Source: a bacterium
Lineage (GTDB): Bacteria > Bacteroidota > Bacteroidia > Bacteroidales > Muribaculaceae
Reading direction: 5' to 3'
DNA length: 11,752 nt
NCBI GenBank assembly: GCA_004559845.1
Contig: SFWW01000093.1
Span: forward strand, 1 to 11,752
Shown: piece after piece, positions 6,321 to 11,752 of the stretch
Numbering within the stretch: the first letter of the stretch is position 1
Layout of the letters: each line of letters starts with the position of its first letter
Position numbers and translations under genes: made by a program
The notes under the pieces: generated by a model
Told to the model about the DNA's origin: nothing
What the model saw: the letters and a program-made list of their open reading frames with translations, nothing else
The model's database searches: none

Positions 6321-7580
6321 TTAGAATGTGTATTCCAAGCAGGCGTCGAGCAGGCGTGTGATTTCGGATTTGTCGAGATTTCTACCGATAAACACAATTT
6401 TTTGCATACGGTCGCCGTAGGTTTCGTCCCAATCGCGGCGCAAAGTTGGGTCGGTCTCAAGCATTCGTTGCAATTCATTTTCAGGCATGGTGGCATAGAA
6501 ATTTCCTGCTTGTCGGATGGATTTCTGCTGTCCGGCTTGCTCAAAGAGGTAACACATGTCGGGCTCATCGCTGAAGTAGCACACTCCCTTGGCTCGTATC
6601 ACATTTTCCGGCCATTGGGTGGCTACAAAGTGGTCGAAATTCACCAAATTCAATGCCGGTCGCCGATAGTAAACGAAAGTGCCGATACCATATTCTTCCG
6701 CCTCTCCCTCATCATGGTGGTGGTGATGATGATGATGATGGTGCTCATGCTCATGTTCATGTTCATGTTCATGTTCATGTTCGTGTTCGTGTTCATGCTC
6801 ATGTTCATCTTCATGGTGGTGGTTTTCGTGTTCATCTTCATCGTGATGTCCTTCGAGTTCGCGTATCCAAGTGGCAGAAGTCACCACTTTTTCAAAATTG
6901 AAGAGGTGTGTGTTGAGAATCTTGTTGAAATCCACATCGCCATAGTTACATTCCACGATTTCCGCCTTCGGCTGGAGGGCGCGAATAATTTTTTTGATGC
7001 GGTCGAGTTCTTCCGCCGACACCTCTGCGGCTTTATTTAGCAAAATCATATTGCAAAATTCCACCTGCTGAATTACGAGATTTTCGATGTCTTCCTCACC
7101 GATATGCTTCTTCATTAAATCGTCGCCACAACCAAACTCATCACGCATACGCAACGCATCCACCACCGTCACGATGCAATCGAGGCGAGCCAGCCCGTTT
7201 TCCACATATTTTTTGCCCATTTGTGGAATGGAGCAAATGGTTTGTGCAATGGGTTCGGGTTCGCAAATGCCGCTGGCTTCAATCACGATGTAGTCGAATT
7301 TGCCCATTGAGGTGATATCGTGGATTTGCTCAATGAGGTCCATTTTCAGTGTGCAACAAATGCATCCATTTTGCAACGCCACCAGGCTTTCATCTTTTTG
7401 CCCCACCACGCCACCTTTTTCAATGAGGTTGGCATCAATGTTCACTTCGCCGATATCGTTCACTATCACGGCAAATTTGATGCCTCGATTATTGTTGAGA
7501 ATTCTGTTCAAGAGAGTCGTCTTACCGCTCCCGAGATACCCGGTGATTAGCAACACGGGAATTTGATTAATCATCATCAT
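6321..7580 (-). CDS. CobW/COG0523-family metal-chaperone GTPase with a long His/Glu-rich tract
   Basis: This is a G3E-class P-loop GTPase of the group that delivers metals, often zinc, to client proteins. In its 419 residues the Walker A motif GYLGSGKT (14-21) starts after a short N-terminus, the family-defining metal site CxCC is at 73-76 (NGCICC), and the switch-like EASGICEP block is near residue 100. The usual guanine-recognition NKxD reads NKAA at 182-185, so the Asp is replaced. A tract at 245-289 contains 26 His in 45 residues: mixed HHDEDEH, ten Glu-His dipeptides, then ten consecutive His. The CobW C-terminal domain follows. The start is at one of three consecutive ATGs (7580, 7577 or 7574). 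The gene diverges from the dipeptidyl peptidase gene across 171 bp. A role in zinc supply is inferred from family and tract; no Zur operator was identified. Confidence 0.9.
   Translation of the reverse strand: MMMINQIPVLLITGYLGSGKTTLLNRILNNNRGIKFAVIVNDIGEVNIDANLIEKGGVVGQKDESLVALQNGCICCTLKMDLIEQIHDITSMGKFDYIVIEASGICEPEPIAQTICSIPQMGKKYVENGLARLDCIVTVVDALRMRDEFGCGDDLMKKHIGEEDIENLVIQQVEFCNMILLNKAAEVSAEELDRIKKIIRALQPKAEIVECNYGDVDFNKILNTHLFNFEKVVTSATWIRELEGHHDEDEHENHHHEDEHEHEHEHEHEHEHEHEHEHEHHHHHHHHHHDEGEAEEYGIGTFVYYRRPALNLVNFDHFVATQWPENVIRAKGVCYFSDEPDMCYLFEQAGQQKSIRQAGNFYATMPENELQRMLETDPTLRRDWDETYGDRMQKIVFIGRNLDKSEITRLLDACLEYTF
6714..6848 (-). repeat. Low-complexity His/Glu-coding tract (hexanucleotide repeat) inside the CobW-family gene
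   Basis: On the plus strand the core is a run of ATGTTC-like hexamers (6744-6806) beside ATG/GTG triplets (6714-6743). On the coding strand these give ten Glu-His dipeptides and ten His codons. Unit lengths of 3 and 6 keep frame, so slippage would change the number of metal-binding residues without breaking the gene. It also creates a spurious Met/Val/Phe-rich open frame on the plus strand. Confidence 0.9.
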
Positions 7581-7628
7581 TATTAATGCGTTTTAATTAG
7601 AATCGAAGTTCGTAATTGTTTTCTAATA

Positions 7629-7636
7629 CAAAATTA
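7629..7636 (-). promoter_or_regulatory. Possible -7 element (TAATTTTG, minus strand) for the CobW-family gene
   Basis: Read on the minus strand, 7636 to 7629 is TAATTTTG, which fits TAnnTTTG and lies about 50 bp before the ATG cluster. No convincing TTTG -33 element is seen upstream, so confidence is limited. Confidence 0.35.
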
Positions 7637-7713
7637 CAAAAACAATCCCATAGGGTGTATCATTTTCCGCCGCTTTTCGCATAATTATGTCCGTGCTATC
7701 GAAAAAAGTTTCG

Positions 7714-7721
7714 TAAATTTG
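7714..7721 (+). promoter_or_regulatory. Possible -7 element (TAAATTTG) for the dipeptidyl peptidase gene
   Basis: TAAATTTG fits the Bacteroidota -7 consensus; the -33 region is weak (TATG near 7686-7689). Transcription would start near 7728, giving a leader of about 24 nt to ATG 7752 but only about 6 nt to ATG 7734. This supports the later start. The 7581-7751 gap holds only these two divergent promoter regions. Confidence 0.45.
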
Positions 7722-7751
7722 TAGTTTGAAAATATGGTAATTCACATTGAT

Positions 7752-9920
7752 ATGAAAAAAATATTGTTTCTTTTGGTTTTATTTACCACTGCTTGGGTGT
7801 GTGCCGGAGCGCTGGAGTTGTCGGATTTTGTGCTTCGCTATCGCCCTTATGGCATTGCTGCTACGCAGAATTGTGCTAATGGCGATTACTACTATCAGAA
7901 GAGCGCAGATGGCTCTAAGATTTTTAAAATTGCCTATAAAAATGAAGCGGATGAAAGGGTGGTGTTTGATAGCGAGGACCTTCGTGGCTGCACCATCACG
8001 AATTGGGATGGCTATGAGGTGAGTGCCGATGAGAGCAAAATTTTGCTCCACACTGCCACCAAAATGGTGTATCGCTATTCCTTCACCGCCGACTATTACG
8101 TTTACGATACGAAATCGCAGCGCATCACCAAACTCACCGAAGCCGGTGGCGAAGAAATTGCTACCTTGAGTCCCGACAACAGGAAGGTGGCTTTTGTGAA
8201 AGATAACAATGTGTATGTGAAGTGGCTTGCCTCGGGCGAGGTGCGTGCTATCACCACCGATGGCAAAAAAAATAAGGTCATCAATGGTGTGCCCGATTGG
8301 GTGTATCAAGAGGAATTTGGCATCCTTAATTCGCTTCGGTGGTCGGCTGATGGCTCCACACTGGCGTTTATCCGCTTTGATGAGAGTGAGGTGCCTATGT
8401 ATAGCATGGAGCTATATGAGGGCGCTTGCAAGCCCAATGAGGCGTATGCCCTTTATCCGGGTAGGTTCGATTTCAAATATCCGGTGGCGGGTGAGAAAAA
8501 TTCGGTTGTGAGTGTGTTGGCTTGGAATGAGGCGTCGGGCGAGTTGCGCAAGATGGCGTTACCCATTGGCGATGAGCATTATGTGCCGCACATCGATTTT
8601 GCGCCGCAAGGTGAGCGGCTGATGGTGAGCACCCTCAATCGCACACAGAATGATTTGCGCATTTATTCCGTGAATCCCCTCACCGGCGATGCTACGGAGG
8701 TGTATGCCGAGCAGTCGGATTCGTGGATTGACCCCGAAACACCCAACGGGGTGCAATACTACGATTCTTTCTTTGTGGTGATGAGCGAAAAATCGGGTTA
8801 TATGCAGCTTTACCAATGCGCCTACGAGGGCGGAGAACCGAAGGCGCTCACCTCCGGCCACAACAATGTGACCGCTTTTTATGGCTACGACAAGGCGCGC
8901 CGGCAATTCTACTATCAGCGCACCAACGGACCGCTCAACCGCGTGGTGGAAGCGGTGGATGCTGCCGGCAAACGGATCATGCTCACCCAAGGCGATGGCA
9001 CCTACAGCGCCAAATTCAGCTCCAACTTTAAATATTATATCCGCACATTTAGTTCGCTGCGCGTGCCCAATCAGTATGCTATTTTCCGTGTTGATGGCAA
9101 GAAGGTGCGCAATCTGGAGCAGAACACGGAATTCGCACAAAAATATGCCGGCGAGCAAGTGCCTCATCGCGAGTTGATTACGGTGCAGAGCGATGGTTAC
9201 ACGCTCAATGGCTATATCATTAAGCCTGTGGATTTCGACCCTTCGAAAAAGTATCCCGTGATTATGAATCAGTATAGCGGTCCGGGTTCGCAACAGGTGC
9301 TCAATCGCTGGAGCATGGATTGGCAAGAATATTTTGCGATGCAGGGCTTTATCGTGGCTTGTGTGGACGGACGCGGCACCGGCGGGCGCGAGAAGGCGTT
9401 TCAGAGCACCGTGTACCAAAATTTGGGCAAATATGAAACCATCGACCAAATTGCTGCCGCCCGCCACATGGCTTCGCTGCCCTATGTGGATGCCGACCGC
9501 ATTGGCATCTGGGGATGGAGCTATGGCGGCTACGAGGTGCTGATGGCGATGTCGGCAGAAGGAGCGCCTTATGCTGCCGGCGTGGCGATTGCTCCGGTCA
9601 CTTCGTGGCGATTCTACGACACCATCTATGCTGAGCGCTTTATGCGCACTCCGCAAGAAAATCCCGACGGCTACCGCAATGGCGCGCCCTTGGAACATAC
9701 CGACAGCCTGAAGGGAAAATTGCTCATCATGTGGGGTAGTGCCGACGATAATGTGCACATTATCAATTCTATGCAATATGTTGCCAAACTGCATGCACAG
9801 GGCAATCAATTTGATATGATGGTGTATCCCAACATGAACCACAGCATTAATGGTTGCGACATTCGCCATCCGCTCTATCAGCGTGTGCTCAATTTCTTTA
9901 AAACGCATTTGCAGAAATGA
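7752..9920 (+). CDS. Secreted dipeptidyl-peptidase IV-like serine protease (family S9B)
   Basis: It is predicted to remove dipeptides, typically X-Pro or X-Ala, from the N-termini of peptides in the periplasm or at the cell surface. From ATG 7752 it has 722 residues, normal for bacterial DPP IV. A signal peptide (MKKILFLLVLFTTAWVCAGA) has an Ala-Gly-Ala cleavage site; the Cys in it lacks a lipobox. The N-terminal beta-propeller (about 30-470) carries the substrate-anchoring double Glu (Glu187-Glu188 in DWVYQEEF). The C-terminal alpha/beta-hydrolase domain carries the triad: Ser590 (GWSYGG), Asp665 (SADDNVH) and His697 (NMNHS). ATG 7734 is in frame but would put six residues before the signal peptide and lies too near the putative promoter. 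Its TGA overlaps the miaA ATG (ATGA), suggesting co-transcription. A prolyl tripeptidyl peptidase of the same family is an alternative; by-eye motifs do not separate them. Confidence 0.92.
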   Translation: MKKILFLLVLFTTAWVCAGALELSDFVLRYRPYGIAATQNCANGDYYYQKSADGSKIFKIAYKNEADERVVFDSEDLRGCTITNWDGYEVSADESKILLHTATKMVYRYSFTADYYVYDTKSQRITKLTEAGGEEIATLSPDNRKVAFVKDNNVYVKWLASGEVRAITTDGKKNKVINGVPDWVYQEEFGILNSLRWSADGSTLAFIRFDESEVPMYSMELYEGACKPNEAYALYPGRFDFKYPVAGEKNSVVSVLAWNEASGELRKMALPIGDEHYVPHIDFAPQGERLMVSTLNRTQNDLRIYSVNPLTGDATEVYAEQSDSWIDPETPNGVQYYDSFFVVMSEKSGYMQLYQCAYEGGEPKALTSGHNNVTAFYGYDKARRQFYYQRTNGPLNRVVEAVDAAGKRIMLTQGDGTYSAKFSSNFKYYIRTFSSLRVPNQYAIFRVDGKKVRNLEQNTEFAQKYAGEQVPHRELITVQSDGYTLNGYIIKPVDFDPSKKYPVIMNQYSGPGSQQVLNRWSMDWQEYFAMQGFIVACVDGRGTGGREKAFQSTVYQNLGKYETIDQIAAARHMASLPYVDADRIGIWGWSYGGYEVLMAMSAEGAPYAAGVAIAPVTSWRFYDTIYAERFMRTPQENPDGYRNGAPLEHTDSLKGKLLIMWGSADDNVHIINSMQYVAKLHAQGNQFDMMVYPNMNHSINGCDIRHPLYQRVLNFFKTHLQK

Positions 9921-10216
9921 AGCCACAATTGATTGTGATAACGGGCCCCACAGCATCGGGCAAAACTGCCAAGGCGGTGGCTTTGGCAAAGGCTATCGAT
10001 GCTGAGATTATCAGCGCCGACAGCCGACAAATTTACCGCGGAATGGACCTGGGTACGGGCAAGGATTTGGAGGAGTATGGCGATGTGCCTTACCACATGA
10101 TTGACATTTGCCCGGCAGGGTATAAATATAATTTGTTTGAATTTTTGCGCGACTATCAGAAGTGCTACGATGATATCACGAAACCAAAAGTCTCGATGAA
10201 CTCACCGCTATCTTGA
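9917..10216 (+). pseudogene. miaA: 5' fragment of broken miaA (tRNA dimethylallyltransferase)
   Basis: MiaA transfers a dimethylallyl group to N6 of A37 in tRNAs that read UNN codons. This fragment encodes the N-terminal half of the core: P-loop GPTASGKT (residues 10-17), ISADSRQIYRGMDLGTGKD, and VPYHMIDI through FEFLRDYQKCYDDITK (about residue 89). Then the frame leaves the family sequence and runs ten foreign residues to a TGA at 10214-10216. ATG 9917 overlaps the upstream peptidase stop. The DLGTGKDL signature marks it as the second MiaA type found in Bacteroidota, which often carry two paralogues, so a functional copy may exist elsewhere. About 90 residues cannot form an active enzyme. 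Confidence 0.88.
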
Positions 10217-10710
10217 AGCAATACAAAACGTTACGCAATAATAGCGACATCGATACCCCAAAGCGTGCCATACGTGCCATCGAAATTTGCGTTTACTACC
10301 ACGAACACCCTGATTTGAAGCTCGCCACTGAGCCGCATCCGCTGCAAAATGTGCTTACCATAGGGGTGAGCATACCGCGCGATGAGCGCAGAGCTCGCAT
10401 CACCGATCGATTGAAAGCCCGCTTGGATGCCGGTATGGTGGATGAGGTGAAGCGCCTGATTGAAGTGGACGGCGTGTCGCCCGACGATTTGATTTACTAC
10501 GGACTGGAGTATAAATTTATTACCAAACACGTGATTGGCGAACTCTCCTACGAGGAAATGTTTGCCCAACTTGAAATCGCTATTCACCAGTTTGCCAAGC
10601 GACAAATGACGTGGTTCCGTGGCATGGAACGTCGAGGCTTCCCCATCCGCTGGCTTCCCTACAATCTCTCTCAAGAGGCTTTCACCACCGCCGTCTGTCA
10701 GCTTTTATAA
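10174..10710 (+). pseudogene. miaA: 3' fragment of broken miaA, in a different frame
   Basis: From about 10186 the +1 frame relative to the 5' fragment resumes good MiaA sequence: KSLDELTAILKQYKTL, DTPKRAIRAIEI, then SIPRDERRARITDRLKARL, YYGLEYK and the C-terminal FAKRQMTWFRGMERRGF. The segment that should lie between the fragments, including the conserved GGTG(M/L)Y motif, is absent; from memory of family length I estimate 35-45 codons missing. The deletion junction lies about 10179-10190. The only possible own start is TTG 10213, which would give a 165-residue piece without the P-loop. Normal MiaA has about 300 residues; the two pieces together have about 264. It ends 18 bp before the convergent dipeptidase gene. 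Confidence 0.88.
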
Positions 10711-10728
10711 AGTAAGCAAGGCAATGGG

Positions 10729-11752
10729 TCAATGGCTCATTGCTCGGAAGAAGTTGCCGCCCCAAATTTTTTGGAGGTCGGCTTCGGTGTAGCCCATTTC
10801 CAAGAGGCGCATCGTGATGAGGATGAGGTCGTTGTCGGCGTTGAGCCCGGGCACTCCACCGCCTCCGTCGAAGTCTGTTCCGATGCCCACATGGTCGACA
10901 CCCGCCACTTTTACCATATAGTCGAGGTGGCGAATAAAGGCGTCGAGGGTGGCTTTGCCATCAGTTTTGAGGAAGCCGCCGTACGCCACGGTTTGCACCA
11001 CGCCACCATGGCGAGCGAGCGCTTTGAGTTGGTCGTCGGTGAGGTTGCGGTCGTGGTCACAAAGCGCACGCGCTCCGGAGTGGGTGCACACCACAGGCTT
11101 TTTGCTTTCTTTGAGCACATCGTAGAAAGTTCCCTCGCTGCAGTGCGATAAATCAATGAGGATACCCAGTCGGTTCATTTCTTTCACCACCTTTTTTCCA
11201 AAGGGTGTAAGCCCTTTTCGGCTGTCGACTGAATTCGACGAAGAGTGGCAAATTTGATTGTCCCAACAGTGTGTGAGGGTGATGTATTTCACGCCCTTTT
11301 GAGCGAGGGTATCGAGTTTGTTCAGGTCGTAGCCAATGCCTAAGCCGTTTTCCACTGCCAGAAATATGGCTTTTTTGCCTTGTGCTTTCAGTTGTGCCAC
11401 GTCGGAGGCAGAGCGTGCCAATCCGCAGAGCTGCTCGTTTTCGCGGATTTGCTCCATTGTTACATCAATGAGTTGGAGCGTGCGGCGCCAGGCTTTGCTG
11501 AAAGTGTGGTCGGTGAGCGGGAGTGCCACGTCTTGTTTCTTGCCATTGCTGTTGATGGTGGTGTCGGAGCCCACCCATGCAGCAAAGAATTGGGCGTCGA
11601 GCATCCCCTCTTGCATTTTTGGTATGTTCACACGATTCGTGCCCCGCATGCCTAGTGCACCTTGGTTTCTGACGAAACGCAGTGGCGCATCGGTGTGGCT
11701 ATCCACCGAAAGAATGTGCTCGTGAATGGCTTTCGCTTTCCGGAAAAGTGCT
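10729..11752 (-). CDS. Membrane dipeptidase family protein (peptidase M19), N-terminus outside window
   Basis: M19 enzymes are binuclear zinc dipeptidases. Visible ligand candidates are His and Asp of VDSHTDAP, Glu of LAVENG, His of LIDLSHCSE, His of CTHSGARAL, and Asp of GIGTDFDGGGG. All are at the positions expected from renal dipeptidase. The frame could start at GTG 11706, but it stays open without a stop to the right edge and encodes ALFRKAKAIHEHILS just before VDSHTD, the usual family lead-in, so the gene is 5'-truncated by the window. A signal peptide, if any, lies outside. At least 341 residues are present. It converges on broken miaA with an 18-bp gap. Substrate is unknown; a role in using dipeptides, perhaps with the nearby dipeptidyl peptidase, is inference. 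Confidence 0.92.
   Translation of the reverse strand, partial: ALFRKAKAIHEHILSVDSHTDAPLRFVRNQGALGMRGTNRVNIPKMQEGMLDAQFFAAWVGSDTTINSNGKKQDVALPLTDHTFSKAWRRTLQLIDVTMEQIRENEQLCGLARSASDVAQLKAQGKKAIFLAVENGLGIGYDLNKLDTLAQKGVKYITLTHCWDNQICHSSSNSVDSRKGLTPFGKKVVKEMNRLGILIDLSHCSEGTFYDVLKESKKPVVCTHSGARALCDHDRNLTDDQLKALARHGGVVQTVAYGGFLKTDGKATLDAFIRHLDYMVKVAGVDHVGIGTDFDGGGGVPGLNADNDLILITMRLLEMGYTEADLQKIWGGNFFRAMSH

Noticed and set aside
6240..7040. 266-residue open frame on the plus strand, with a Met/Val/Phe-rich hydrophobic stretch that resembles a membrane protein
   Set aside because: It is antisense to the His/Glu-coding repeats of the CobW-family gene. The hydrophobic run is only the complement of CAT/CAC and GAA/GAG codons, and the minus-strand product has all family motifs.
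8559..9989. 476-residue open frame on the minus strand
   Set aside because: It is antisense to the dipeptidyl-peptidase gene, whose catalytic residues and signal peptide are all present. The antisense product is rich in His, Ile and Ala with no recognisable domain.
10721..10743. GCAATG / CATTGC inverted repeat between broken miaA and the convergent dipeptidase gene
   Set aside because: The stem is only 6 bp with no T-run on either strand, and it partly lies in the dipeptidase coding end. Too weak to call a terminator.

Overview
The window looks like a chromosomal segment of a Bacteroidales (Bacteroidota) gut- or mouth-type bacterium; I cannot fix the family. Three things point there: promoters of the Bacteroides type (TTTG, about 20 bp, TAnnTTTG; the best is at 1872-1903) with A-rich leaders and no clear Shine-Dalgarno sequences; the gene set (EtfB/EtfA/acyl-CoA dehydrogenase, a CobW-type GTPase, a secreted S9 dipeptidyl peptidase, the second Bacteroidota type of MiaA, an M19 dipeptidase); and a free-standing four-helix-bundle (23S rRNA intervening-sequence protein) gene, a family common in this phylum.

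Layout. 1-314: the tail of an unidentified gene with very C/A-rich, G-poor coding sequence, ending inside a 9-bp tandem repeat (TCTATAGCG). 435-1778: a predicted cytoplasmic HExxH zinc metallopeptidase-like protein with a zinc ribbon and a charged helical tail. 2005-6149: an electron-transfer/acyl-CoA oxidation operon, etfB-etfA-acyl-CoA dehydrogenase, with a promoter at its head and a strong terminator at 6179-6214. 6321-7580 (minus): a COG0523/CobW metal-handling GTPase with a 45-residue His/Glu-rich metal-binding tract. It diverges from 7752-9920 (plus), a secreted dipeptidyl-peptidase IV-like enzyme. The peptidase stop overlaps the start of miaA (9917-10710), which is broken by an internal out-of-frame deletion. 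10729-11752 (minus): an M19 membrane-dipeptidase family protein that runs off the right edge.

The most striking part is a compact insertion inside the etf operon (3919-4453). A four-helix-bundle protein gene is bracketed by near-perfect 36/37-bp inverted repeats built of GAAGTTAA octamers. These are in turn bracketed by a 29-bp direct repeat (28/29 identical) that duplicates the last codons and stop codon of etfA. Removing one repeat copy plus the insert restores an etfA stop codon 2 nt from the dehydrogenase ATG, so the sequence records the pre-insertion state. It looks like a mobile IVS/IVP-type element that has moved into a protein-coding operon, and whose transcript would fold into a long hairpin around its own gene.

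How the genes fit together: EtfAB accepts electrons from the flavin of the acyl-CoA dehydrogenase, so the three genes form one redox module. The DPP IV-like enzyme and the M19 dipeptidase both suit breakdown of peptides to dipeptides and amino acids, though they are not in one transcript. The CobW GTPase probably serves metal (zinc) supply to metalloproteins.
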